Of a stretch of DNA of 64,000 nt, positions 56,133 to 64,000 are shown piece by piece. Within the stretch, counting starts at the first letter, position 1; each line of letters begins with the position of its first letter. The stretch is from Hydrogenedens sp964549105 (lineage in GTDB: Bacteria > Hydrogenedentota > Hydrogenedentia > Hydrogenedentales > Hydrogenedentaceae), in contig CAZJTZ010000012.1 in the NCBI GenBank assembly GCA_964549105.1, positions 37,267 to 101,266 on the forward strand, in the 5' to 3' direction. Under the pieces are notes generated by a model. It searched no databases, had not been told where the DNA came from, and was given only the letters and a program-made list of their open reading frames with translations. Position numbers and translations under genes: made by a program.

Positions 56133-56555
56133 AAGTAAGCCCTTTATATTCGGTTTTTCTTTATTGTAATTACTTTACCAAATATAATAAAGTAATTTAA
56201 AATTTTCAATTATTATACAACTGCTATTTTTCTCGGCAATATAAAACAATATATTGTATCATGCTTTTGTATCTGTCTAATCAAATTCAAGATATTTTCG
56301 AACAGAACTGATTAAGTATATCATATATTAAAAACTACCACCTGCTAAAAATTAAGGGAAAGATTGCGAACCAAGCGAGAAATCTCACAACATCTAACCA
56401 CTTTATTGGTTTTACAATAAAGTCTCCCGAGGAAAATACACTGGATATTGAAAGAATATGTGTTTCGATAAATCTGCAACGAAAAGTAGTTTCTGGGATA
56501 CTTATTCTCCCAAAGGAAAATAAGAGGGAACTTTTCTATTACAAATAAGATTTTT
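56133..56555. other. 423-base gap between rhaA and the 55542 gene
   Basis: It is AT-rich without a credible gene. An 89-codon minus-strand frame overlapping the rhaA end is likely chance. At about 56351-56384 lies AAGGGAAAGATT followed by AAGCGAGAAATC, a degenerate inverted copy of the repeat piece near 16447-16478. Confidence 0.5.
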
Positions 56556-57842
56556 TTAACTGTTTCTTTGGGAGAGGACGGTTTGTTCGTATTTTTTGAT
56601 TTCATTAAACCCATTGGAACCTACAGGGACATTATTCTTTAAACAATAGTAATCCCAGACGGCTGACCACGGTAGATTTTTTGTTTCTTCTAAAAACATA
56701 AGTCTTCCGGAGTAGTCGGTATGATTTTCCAGTTCTTTGAGTATATTTGTGGGTTCTAATAATGCTTTCAGCAGTGCCCGCAATACGGAGCGTGTTCCTA
56801 TCACCCATGCAGAAATGCGGTTGATACTTGCGTCGAAGAAGTCAAGTCCAATATAAACGCGGCTAAATAGGTTATGACGGACAACTTCTTCCATCAGGGC
56901 ATTGACATCATCATTCATAATGACCACATGGTCGCTATCCCAGCGAACTCCTCTGCTAATGTGTAGTAGAACTTCAGGAATATACAGTAGAACAGCGGAT
57001 AGTTTGTCTGCGATTGATTCCGTAGGATGGAAATGTCCCATGTCCAGGCAGAGGACTTTCTTCTTTTGCACAGCATAACCCATATAGAACTCATGAGAAC
57101 CCACGACATAGCATTCTGAACCAATCCCGAACAGTTTGCTTTCTACGGAGTCTTTGTTCCAGGTCTCGTTTATGTTCGCAGTGAAAATCTCGTCTAATGA
57201 TTCCTTTAATCGTTGACGAGGCGCTAATCTGTCAACGGGAATATCTTTATAGCCGTCTGGTATCCAGATGTTGGTAACACAGGTTTTCCCAAGGGTTTTG
57301 CCAAAGTAGGCTCCAATTTCACGGCAGGCGATACAGTGGCGTATCCAGAATTCACGAATAGCACGGTCTTGGTGGGATAAGGTAAAACCGGAATCTGCCA
57401 ATGGATGGGCGAAGCATGTCGGATTGAAGTCCACACCCAATCCCTTTTCTTTTGCCCAATCTGCCCAGCGTGAAAAATATTCTGGCGTCAAAGAATCGCG
57501 TTCTACCGTTTTCCCCTGTGTTTCTGCATATATAGCATGCAGGTTGACGCGATGTTTCCCGGGGATAAGCGACATGGCTTTTTCTATATCCTGCCTCAAT
57601 TCGTCAGCATTTCTTGCCCTGCCCGGGTAATTCCCGGTAGCCTGTATCCCTCCACTGGAAGTGGATTCAATATGTTCAAAACCTTTAACATCATCTCCCT
57701 GCCAACAATGTAAGGATACGGGGATATTTGCCAATTTTTTAAGGGCTTCATCTGTGTTAATCTGGAAAGCGGAGTAAACTTCACGGGCAATTTCATAAGA
57801 TTTTTCAATGTGATTTGTACAATATTCAGGGATAGTAGTCAT
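56556..57842 (-). CDS. rhaA: L-rhamnose isomerase
   Basis: RhaA converts L-rhamnose to L-rhamnulose, the first step of catabolism. The 428-residue product (usual about 420) has the family core: PVSLHCWQGDDVKGFE (about 43-58), GVDFNPTCFAHPLA, TNIWIPDGYKDIPVDR, LCLDMGHFHPTESIADK (metal site) and VYIGLDFFDASINRISAW. I start at ATG 57842, with AGAAGG ten bases upstream. A GTG 36 bases further out lacks a site. No rhaB, rhaD or transporter lies next to it, so the rest of the pathway is elsewhere. Confidence 0.93.
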   Translation of the reverse strand: MTTIPEYCTNHIEKSYEIAREVYSAFQINTDEALKKLANIPVSLHCWQGDDVKGFEHIESTSSGGIQATGNYPGRARNADELRQDIEKAMSLIPGKHRVNLHAIYAETQGKTVERDSLTPEYFSRWADWAKEKGLGVDFNPTCFAHPLADSGFTLSHQDRAIREFWIRHCIACREIGAYFGKTLGKTCVTNIWIPDGYKDIPVDRLAPRQRLKESLDEIFTANINETWNKDSVESKLFGIGSECYVVGSHEFYMGYAVQKKKVLCLDMGHFHPTESIADKLSAVLLYIPEVLLHISRGVRWDSDHVVIMNDDVNALMEEVVRHNLFSRVYIGLDFFDASINRISAWVIGTRSVLRALLKALLEPTNILKELENHTDYSGRLMFLEETKNLPWSAVWDYYCLKNNVPVGSNGFNEIKKYEQTVLSQRNS

Positions 57843-58034
57843 AGTAATACAACCTTCTAATTTTGTGTTAGTCACCAATTAAAAATAAAGAGTTGAACTA
57901 CCTCTATTTTTTAATTATATTTTATTCATTAATACAATTGCGAAAGGGTCTCTGTTGTCCTCAAATAAAACTACTGTTTTCGTTATAATATAGTAATGTA
58001 ATAGAAACAAATTATAAATAAGAAGGGTTTTAGT

Positions 58035-58445
58035 ATGATGTCTCATAATTCAGGCTTTACACTTATCGAACTTATCCTTGTAACAATTATCATTGGTATT
58101 CTTGCAGGCATGGTGGTTATGAACTATGGCGGAAGGGTACGTGAAACACAAATTCGTGCAGCCAAAGGGGATATTGCCACATATAGTAATGCCGTGGATT
58201 TGTATGCCCTGGACCACAACGATAAGTATCCCGCAACCTTAGATGACCTTGTAAGTGGTGAGCGTAGATATGTCCGTGAGGTTCGTCCGGACCCCTGGGG
58301 CAATCCGTATGTTTATAAGCCTGCCACGGACCCATTAAAGGCAGATTATCAAATTTTTTCTGCCGGTCCAGATGGCGTGCCTGGGAATGAAGATGATGTT
58401 ACAAGTTCATCAAAAACAGACCTTACTTCAACGCAACCAAAGTAG
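58035..58445 (+). CDS. gspG: type II secretion major pseudopilin GspG
   Basis: The 136-residue product has a short leader ending in Gly7, then FTLIELILVTIIIGILAGMV (prepilin site and Glu+5). The GspG signature DNDKYPATLDDL-like segment (DHNDKYPATLDDLV), VRPDPWGNPYVYK and the calcium-binding tail SAGPDGVPGNEDD are present. It is the main subunit of the T2SS pseudopilus. AAGGG lies before the ATG. It opens an operon in which most later genes overlap. Confidence 0.93.
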   Translation: MMSHNSGFTLIELILVTIIIGILAGMVVMNYGGRVRETQIRAAKGDIATYSNAVDLYALDHNDKYPATLDDLVSGERRYVREVRPDPWGNPYVYKPATDPLKADYQIFSAGPDGVPGNEDDVTSSSKTDLTSTQPK

Positions 58446-58467
58446 CAGCGTATTGAATTGAAAACGA

Positions 58468-58989
58468 GTGGACATCTCAAATTACAAAAAAGAGAGAAAG
58501 TATGGATTCACCCTTCTTGAATTAGTGGTGGTGGTAGCACTTATTTCTATTTTGACGGGCATGGTCATCCCAATTTACAACCGCACAATGTATTCCCTGC
58601 GAATACGAAACACTACTCAGGATATAACCTCTCTCATTCGTTATGCTCAGGAAAAAGCCATAGCCGAATCGCGAGAGTTTCGAGTAACGATTGATGATGA
58701 AGCAGGAGAGTTTCGTCTATTCCGATTGAAAAGTCAGACATTGGAAGGGGATAAGGAATTTGAACCTGTGGCGGAAGCAGATGGCGGCGGTGCTATGAAT
58801 ATACCTGAAACGCTAACGATTTCACGCATTACTGCAGGTAGAGACCGAAAAACAGGCTTGCGTTATATCTCATGTTATCCGAATGGCGCTTCTGACCCGG
58901 GAGAGATAGAATTACAAACGCAAATCCGGGGACAACAGCGAATTTCAATTAAATGGTTAGGTGCATTAGGGAGATTCGAGATTAAATGA
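58468..58989 (+). CDS. gspH: type II secretion minor pseudopilin GspH-like
   Basis: The 173-residue product has a leader ending in Gly13 (KKERKYG) and FTLLELVVVVALISILTGMV, then a GspH/FimT-like body (RNTTQDITSLIRYAQEKAIAES). It begins at GTG 58468, 22 bases after gspG, with no strong ribosome site. Its stop overlaps the next start by ATGA. The order G-H-I-J-K supports the assignment. Confidence 0.85.
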   Translation: MDISNYKKERKYGFTLLELVVVVALISILTGMVIPIYNRTMYSLRIRNTTQDITSLIRYAQEKAIAESREFRVTIDDEAGEFRLFRLKSQTLEGDKEFEPVAEADGGGAMNIPETLTISRITAGRDRKTGLRYISCYPNGASDPGEIELQTQIRGQQRISIKWLGALGRFEIK

Positions 58990-59453
58990 GGCGAAACTAT
59001 CCTATCGTGGGTTATATCCTATTTGAAGCCGTATTCTCTATGGCATTGCTAAGTATTGCAGGATTAACCTTTCAATCTGCCTTACGGCAAGCCATATTGA
59101 CCCGGGGGCAGACCAATGACTACACCACAGCAAGATTCCTATTAGAACAAATAAATTCTGAAATTGAACTTCAACCGCAATATGAGGAGACAGAAAAATC
59201 AGGGTCTTTTCCAGAACCTTATGACAGATTTTCTTACGAGTGGAAAATAAGCAAAATTTCGATACCTAAACCAGAATTACCTTCCGAAATACCACCTGAA
59301 CTTCGTGAAAACTTGATAAAAATGTTTCGCAATTATATAGCGAAGGTGGACATCTGGATACGATGGCAAAGGGCAGGTATGAAGTTTGAGACACATGCTC
59401 AGAATCTATTTCAACCGGAGAAGTTATGGGTACCCGAAGAGTCACAGCAATAA
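58986..59453 (+). CDS. gspI: type II secretion minor pseudopilin GspI-like
   Basis: The 155-residue product has the leader MRRNYPIVG and then YILFEAVFSMALLSIAGLTF, a divergent prepilin site (Gly/Tyr, Glu+5). ALRQAILTRGQTNDYTTARF and LLEQINSEIEL are typical of GspI minor pseudopilins. It begins in the stop of gspH (ATGA overlap) and overlaps gspJ by 28 bases. Assignment rests on prepilin organisation and operon order. Confidence 0.75.
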   Translation: MRRNYPIVGYILFEAVFSMALLSIAGLTFQSALRQAILTRGQTNDYTTARFLLEQINSEIELQPQYEETEKSGSFPEPYDRFSYEWKISKISIPKPELPSEIPPELRENLIKMFRNYIAKVDIWIRWQRAGMKFETHAQNLFQPEKLWVPEESQQ

Positions 59454-60187
59454 ATATGTATACCCCTTGCAAACTCAGATATGGATTTACTCTGATGGAA
59501 CTTCTTGTTGCTACCACTCTGTTAAGTATTGTCCTCTCTTCTGTATATATTCTATTTCATTCCTCAATTCTAACATGGAAACGATTAGAATCCGGCGTCA
59601 ATCCGCAACAGGATGCCCGTCTGGTCATGAGTTTGATAGCCCGCGATATAAATAATCTCATTGCTTCAGCGGGACATCTATTTGAGGGCGATGACCAACA
59701 AATGACCTTATTCTCGATTACCGAACCGTTCAATAAGGATACAGGCGAAGGGGGACACCTTATGCGGATTGAGTATAAATACAATCGAGGACAAAAACGA
59801 TTGGAACGGGAAGAGGCTTTAGTCGAAACGGCATTACCCAAAGTGCCACCTGCCAATCGTGAAATAGACCGTTCCCGTGTAAAAGTAACGAAGAAGAAAA
59901 AGGTTACCCTTGTAGAAGATGTCAGAAAGTTTGAAATTGCATACATCTGGGTCCCGTATGATGATAAACGGAACCCGAAAGAACCACCTGAACCTGTGGA
60001 ACCTGTTTATGCTCAAAAGCATAAATTGTGTTGGTGGTTACCGCAAGGGATTGAAGTTAAAATGGTTCTCTATGACCCTGACCAACCGGACGGAGAAATG
60101 GAATTTAAGGAGACCTTTCCCATTCTAGCACCTTCGGCTCACCTAACCGACAAACAAATCCAACAATTGCTAAAGGATGAACTATGA
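59426..60187 (+). CDS. gspJ: type II secretion minor pseudopilin GspJ-like
   Basis: The 253-residue product has the prepilin motif RYG then FTLMELLVATTLLSIVLSSV. A GspJ-like beta-rich body follows (WKRLESGVNPQQDARLVMSL, RDINNLI). The ATG at 59426 has GGAG five bases ahead and overlaps gspI. An ATG at 59456 would shorten the leader and is possible. The stop and next start overlap as ATGA at 60184. GspJ sits at the pseudopilus tip with GspI and GspK. Confidence 0.8.
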   Translation: MGTRRVTAINMYTPCKLRYGFTLMELLVATTLLSIVLSSVYILFHSSILTWKRLESGVNPQQDARLVMSLIARDINNLIASAGHLFEGDDQQMTLFSITEPFNKDTGEGGHLMRIEYKYNRGQKRLEREEALVETALPKVPPANREIDRSRVKVTKKKKVTLVEDVRKFEIAYIWVPYDDKRNPKEPPEPVEPVYAQKHKLCWWLPQGIEVKMVLYDPDQPDGEMEFKETFPILAPSAHLTDKQIQQLLKDEL

Positions 60188-61116
60188 AAAAAGGATTTAT
60201 TCTCGTAACCATCCTTTGGATAATTACCCTGCTGAGTTTCGTAATATTGGGCTTTGGCAGACGGGTAATGTTGGACCGCCGTGCCTCTGCGTATAGTTTA
60301 GATGTAAGTGAGGCTCGTCTGCTGGCACATGCGGCTGTCCAGCGGGGTATCCTCGAATTGCGGAACAAAGCAGTAATAGATGCAGCCATGCCCGAAGGTA
60401 TGGGGGGAACCCATCTTGGTCAACCATGGGCTCAGCCCAGAAGTTTAATTAAAGACCTAAAAATGTTAGACTGGACCGACGACCGAAGTGAAGATGATGT
60501 ATTTTTCGCAATTACAGATGAGGAAAGTAAAATAAATTTGAATTCCACCCCAAAAGAGATACTTGAAGAGGTTCAGGGAATTAATCGAAGTGTGATTCGT
60601 CAGATTATTAAACGACGGACAGAGGCTGTCCATCAAGACGAAGGCATATCCCCCTTTCAGGTAGAAGAGGAGTTACGCTATCTAAGAGGGGTAAAAGATG
60701 AAGACTGGTTCGGCACAGAACGGATACCTGCTATTAAAAATATGTTTACCGTCCACGGTTATGGCAAGATTAACCTGAATACCGCTTCGGAGCAAGTATT
60801 AAAGTGTATCCCAAAGTTAGGCGACCGTGCCATCGGAGTAATTTTAGGATATCGAGCAGGTGCCGATGGTCAACTCGGGACAGGCGACGATAAAGGTTTT
60901 AAGAATGTCCAGGAACTGATGGATAAAACAGGGCTTTCAGGAGACCCCGTAGACGCTATAAAGCAGTATTGTGTATTTACTTCAACATGCTATCGGATAA
61001 AAGGATATGCAACATTGCGAAATGCTAAAATAAGAGTTACATGCACAGCCGTTGTGTATATCGAAGGTTCTAATGCAAACTTAATTCGTTGGCAGGAGGA
61101 AACTTTTGGATTATAA
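60184..61116 (+). CDS. gspK: type II secretion minor pseudopilin GspK
   Basis: The 310-residue product has the short leader MKKG and FILVTILWIITLLSFVILGF (no Glu+5, as usual for GspK). The large domain contains KINLNSTPKEIL and KINLNTASEQVLKCIPKLG, helix-hairpin-helix-like segments characteristic of the family. A calcium-type loop GADGQLGTGDD is present. GspK caps the pseudopilus tip. It overlaps gspL by 11 bases. Confidence 0.9.
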   Translation: MKKGFILVTILWIITLLSFVILGFGRRVMLDRRASAYSLDVSEARLLAHAAVQRGILELRNKAVIDAAMPEGMGGTHLGQPWAQPRSLIKDLKMLDWTDDRSEDDVFFAITDEESKINLNSTPKEILEEVQGINRSVIRQIIKRRTEAVHQDEGISPFQVEEELRYLRGVKDEDWFGTERIPAIKNMFTVHGYGKINLNTASEQVLKCIPKLGDRAIGVILGYRAGADGQLGTGDDKGFKNVQELMDKTGLSGDPVDAIKQYCVFTSTCYRIKGYATLRNAKIRVTCTAVVYIEGSNANLIRWQEETFGL

Positions 61117-62719
61117 AGGAAATAAATACAGCATAATAACTATGGAAGGGGAATATTATACCCTGCTTCGTATCCAGAAAACCCGAAAAGGCTGGGAAGT
61201 GTTACATTTCGAGACGAACTTTGACCTGAATGCCCCTTCGAAATTGTCTGTCGCTCAATTAAAAGAAAAAGCCAGAGAAAACAAATGGCTGAACGAGCCA
61301 TGTTATTTTGTCTTACCCCGACATGAGATTACATCTCGTATCATTACTTTGCCTTCTCAGGACATAGATGAAATTAAGAACATGGTCGCACTGAGCGCAG
61401 AAGAATTTGTTCCCTATTCGTTGGAAGAAATTCAGATATCACAATGTATATTGGAGGAACTGCCTAATTCCGAAAGTAGAGTTTTCGTAGCGATAGCCCA
61501 TCGTGACCTGATACAAGAAAAAATCAAGGCTTTGCAAGATATAGGATGGGAGCCCTCAGGTATTCTGGTAAGCACGGGCTTGATTGTGAACACGGCATCA
61601 GAAATCGTGAAAGCAAAAACGAAGTATGTAGGTCTTGTTCATCTGGCACTTGGGGGTATCGAAGTTGCTATTTTTAACAATAATATTTTGCAATTTTCGA
61701 GAGGTGTACGGACTACCTGGGAAATTAACGAAACTACGATAAGCCCATCTGATTTAAAATATACAAAGCCTGAACCTATGGAGACCGAGACAGTATTAGA
61801 CCCCTTCCGCTCTTCTGTGGAAACCATAGAACCCCCACAAAGTTTAGGAGCCGTTCAGGAAGAAATATCTACAGACTTGACCCATGAAATTCTCAGAGAA
61901 ATAAGGGCTTCCTTAAATACTTATCAGCGAGAGACAGAAACGGAGGTAAATATTGATACTATTTACATTAGTTCTGAATTCTCTGTAAGCACAAAGTTAA
62001 AAGAGGATTTAGAAAAGTTTCTGGATATTCCCTGTGTTTTTCTTTCTTCAAAAGATTTCAAGAATGTTCAAACAATAGAAACAATTACCCCTCCCATTTC
62101 TGCGTCCCTATTTGGGGTAGGAGTATCCCTATCCCAAGGAAAACCCTTTTCCTTAGACCTTTTACCCGAAAAATTACTTGCAATTCATAAAGTTCGGCAA
62201 CTGGCTACGCATATCAAAAGATGTGCGGTATTGGTTTTACTCTTAATACTATCATTGATAGGTCTATTTGCCGAGAGTGTTCATCAGCGTCAGCAATTGA
62301 TTCATGAATTAGAACAGCGTGTTGCTGAGATAGAACCAAATGCACGCGGCGTAGCAGAGAAACGGCAGCAACTCCAAATCTTACGGCGAGAAGTGGCAAA
62401 AAGTGGTTCTGTTCTGGACTATCTTGCCCAGATTACCGAAGCCGCACCTCCACGGGTAAATATAAATATGGTCAGTTATCGGCGAATGGAAGGAATTAAT
62501 ATCTGGGGGAGAGCCAAAACAATAGACAATATACATGCTTTCGCTGAAAATCTAAGACGACAGGCAACGACCAGTGCCTTGAACGCTTTCCAACAGGCAA
62601 GAAGCGTATACGAACAACAGACACGAGAACAAAATGAGATTATTTTTGATTATCAAATATCCATACCGTTTATTGAAGAGGAAGAGGTAAGTGGTCCAGA
62701 TACTACTTCAAATCCATAA
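61106..62719 (+). CDS. gspL: GspL-like protein: PilM-type actin-like domain fused to PilN-type domain
   Basis: The start is TTG 61106, supported by AGGAGG six bases upstream. The 537-residue product has an N-terminal actin-like PilM/GspL cytoplasmic domain (about 1-365, e.g. NMVALSAEEFVPYSLEEIQI, LVHLALGGIEVAIF). One transmembrane helix follows (CAVLVLLLILSLIGLFA, about 373-390). A coiled coil and a periplasmic PilN/fimbrial-assembly domain (LDYLAQITEAAPPRVNINMV) complete it. This is the GspL layout of an inner-membrane platform that links the ATPase to the pseudopilus, but the N-part reads close to PilM. Stop and next start overlap by 29 bases. Confidence 0.8.
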   Translation: MDYKGNKYSIITMEGEYYTLLRIQKTRKGWEVLHFETNFDLNAPSKLSVAQLKEKARENKWLNEPCYFVLPRHEITSRIITLPSQDIDEIKNMVALSAEEFVPYSLEEIQISQCILEELPNSESRVFVAIAHRDLIQEKIKALQDIGWEPSGILVSTGLIVNTASEIVKAKTKYVGLVHLALGGIEVAIFNNNILQFSRGVRTTWEINETTISPSDLKYTKPEPMETETVLDPFRSSVETIEPPQSLGAVQEEISTDLTHEILREIRASLNTYQRETETEVNIDTIYISSEFSVSTKLKEDLEKFLDIPCVFLSSKDFKNVQTIETITPPISASLFGVGVSLSQGKPFSLDLLPEKLLAIHKVRQLATHIKRCAVLVLLLILSLIGLFAESVHQRQQLIHELEQRVAEIEPNARGVAEKRQQLQILRREVAKSGSVLDYLAQITEAAPPRVNINMVSYRRMEGINIWGRAKTIDNIHAFAENLRRQATTSALNAFQQARSVYEQQTREQNEIIFDYQISIPFIEEEEVSGPDTTSNP

Positions 62720-63746
62720 TTATTGGAAGCGTTTTTCGCTTCGAGAACGGAGGCTTATCCTTGGCGTTCTGGTAGTGGGTACACTCTTTTTGCTTAATCT
62801 GATATATCATTCTACTATAAGATATATCAGTGATTTAGAAAACACACTTGACCGATTACAAGAGGATTTAATCAATTATACCCATCAGTTGGCTTTGAAA
62901 CAGAGTGTAGAATCAGAATACGCTCAAGTGGCTCGTCAACATTCAAGCAAATGGACCGAAGCAGAAATTCACGACCGGTTGCGTCAAGAGTTGTATCGCC
63001 TGGCTCAGAAGTATCCACCAGAATTAAACGAAGAGGGGATACCCATAAAAACTTTAACAAGCACTGGGGCTCTGGTTGAAATTCCCTCTCTACAACAAGG
63101 TATTTTAAGAACTACGGACAAAAATTATCGAGAATATACCCTCAATGTGAAATTGCCGCCTTCCGATTTTTCTTCAATGATTCAATTCTTACAACGGCTT
63201 CAAAGTAGTCCACAATCGTTACGGATAGATAACCTTGATTTGAGACGACATCCCTTAGAAGAAAAAGTAAGTGCAGATATGGATATAACCCGGATTATTA
63301 CGGCGGGAATGCCTGTGGAAGGAGGTTCTGAGTCCTCATCCGTAATTAATCTAAGCCTTGACCCGGTAGATTGGAATTGCATAGGTGGAACAATGCAGGT
63401 CGAGCAGGATGCACAAAAAAAAGTGGTCTCCCTGGTAGCCGAATCGGCACAAGACACAATGGAACTCTCTTATGTCCGTTCCTTCCCACCAGGAGAAAAA
63501 TGGACCCTTGAAATTGAAATAGGAACGAAAGCAACGGGTTATATACAGGTGTCTTCACCCGATAATATTCGTTTTGAAGGAAAAGAAGCATTGAAAAATG
63601 ATGGCACAATTTATCGTTATAAATTAAGTATGTCTTTACCTGACTCCAAGCAGGAACGATTGCGAGTGCGGATACCCCATTTAGTTATTCAAGGAAACGG
63701 AAGTAAAATATACATTTACAATGGAAATCTATCGAAAGTAGGATAA
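62691..63746 (+). CDS. gspM: GspM/PilO-like inner-membrane platform protein
   Basis: The 351-residue product has one transmembrane helix (LILGVLVVGTLFLLNLIYH, about 23-41) after the WKRFSLRERR cytoplasmic tail. A coiled coil (DLENTLDRLQEDLINYTHQL) and a periplasmic ferredoxin-like GspM/PilO region (MIQFLQRLQSSPQSLRI) follow. About 140 C-terminal residues form an extra beta-rich domain not usual in GspM (normal about 160-200 residues). It starts at GTG 62691 inside gspL. Confidence 0.75.
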   Translation: MVQILLQIHNYWKRFSLRERRLILGVLVVGTLFLLNLIYHSTIRYISDLENTLDRLQEDLINYTHQLALKQSVESEYAQVARQHSSKWTEAEIHDRLRQELYRLAQKYPPELNEEGIPIKTLTSTGALVEIPSLQQGILRTTDKNYREYTLNVKLPPSDFSSMIQFLQRLQSSPQSLRIDNLDLRRHPLEEKVSADMDITRIITAGMPVEGGSESSSVINLSLDPVDWNCIGGTMQVEQDAQKKVVSLVAESAQDTMELSYVRSFPPGEKWTLEIEIGTKATGYIQVSSPDNIRFEGKEALKNDGTIYRYKLSMSLPDSKQERLRVRIPHLVIQGNGSKIYIYNGNLSKVG

Positions 63747-64000
63747 TGAAATCTATAAACTCAGAAAGGATTTGGTTTTGGTTCGAATGTGGATTGGGGA
63801 TTCTTATTCTTTTTGTCTTATCTCAAATAGCCTTAAATTTCTTGTTTGACCCGACCGTAATGCGAAGAGAAGCCCTTAGCAGAGATTTAGAAGCCATACC
63901 TTCCACAACTCGAATGTATGAATCTTCTAATATAAATATTATTGATGAATGGGGTCAAAAAATTATAGATAGAGGAGAATTGTGGAAACCTTTAGTCCCA
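63746..64000 (+). CDS. next type II secretion gene, N-terminal part (GspN/GspC-like position)
   Basis: A frame begins at ATG 63746, overlapping the gspM stop (TAATG), and is open to the window edge. Its 85 visible residues are a short cytoplasmic start (MKSINSERIWFWFE), one transmembrane helix (about 15-34) and the start of a periplasmic region. Position after gspM suggests GspN or a GspC-like protein. Sequence alone cannot decide. Confidence 0.6.
   Translation, partial: MKSINSERIWFWFECGLGILILFVLSQIALNFLFDPTVMRREALSRDLEAIPSTTRMYESSNINIIDEWGQKIIDRGELWKPLVP

Noticed and set aside
56345..56614. 89-codon minus-strand ORF overlapping the rhaA 3' end
   Set aside because: No ribosome site, no motif, overlaps rhaA and includes a degenerate repeat; likely chance.
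1..64000. tRNA, rRNA, CRISPR arrays, cobalamin or SAM riboswitches
   Set aside because: I looked for TTCGA/TTCAA T-loop contexts, regular spacer arrays and riboswitch cores, including ahead of metF and metH, and saw none convincing.

Overview
The window looks like a chromosomal segment of an uncultured, low-GC, Gram-negative bacterium. Outer-membrane traits recur: type II secretion pseudopilins, large lipoproteins, a TatBC translocase and an Lgt-like gene. The gene mix includes Tat-exported Gfo/Idh/MocA and beta-propeller proteins, a sodium:solute symporter, a ceramidase-like protein, sulfatase-like enzymes, and many secreted proteins of unknown function. This mix recalls the PVC / Hydrogenedentota type of bacterium. 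That placement is an inference from gene content, not a phylogeny. I found no rRNA, tRNA, CRISPR array, prophage or intact insertion sequence.

Layout. 1-1656: the start of citramalate synthase and an archaeal-type phosphoglycerate-mutase homologue that may be a homoserine kinase. 1657-2333: a long AT-rich gap with a possible structured RNA and a clear sigma-54-type promoter. 2334-5722: a four-gene pseudopilin/PilX-like cluster. 6014-10385: an unknown membrane-anchored protein, an alpha/beta-hydrolase lipoprotein, and a stand-alone protein with an XPB-N-terminal-like domain. 10425-13652: menF-menD for menaquinone. 14033-16824: an unknown secreted protein, an lgt-like gene broken by one in-frame TGA, and a hairpin-rich intergenic repeat block. 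16825-19872: a large fusion of a flippase-like membrane domain to a sulfatase-like domain with Thr at the nucleophile position. 19958-20327: two tiny membrane proteins. 20437-29749: a likely operon of two giant VWA/BACON-type lipoproteins, a leucine-rich-repeat lipoprotein and a small ORF. 30017-40036: a tightly spaced seven-gene run joining sugar enzymes (SIS isomerase, inositol-monophosphatase-like, YhcH-like, UDP-glucuronate decarboxylase) to the AddB/AddA recombination nuclease and a zinc-ribbon protein. 40224-46221: carbohydrate-type genes (Gfo/Idh/MocA, symporter, TIM-barrel epimerase, ceramidase-like). 46231-52055: metH and metF with an oligogalacturonate-lyase-like propeller gene between them. 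52145-57842: a membrane protein, a recombinase-domain-only protein, tatB-tatC, an unknown tail-anchored protein and rhaA. 58035-64000: a type II secretion operon (gspG-H-I-J-K-L-M and the next gene) with overlapping stops and starts, running off the right edge.

Several genes fit together. TatBC serves the two twin-arginine proteins seen here. MetF makes the 5-methyl-THF that MetH uses. MenF makes the isochorismate that MenD uses. The two pseudopilin loci share the prepilin processing signal but differ in composition and promoter. The most unusual elements are the VWA/BACON lipoprotein operon, the flippase-sulfatase fusion, the split lgt and the sugar-enzyme/AddAB run.
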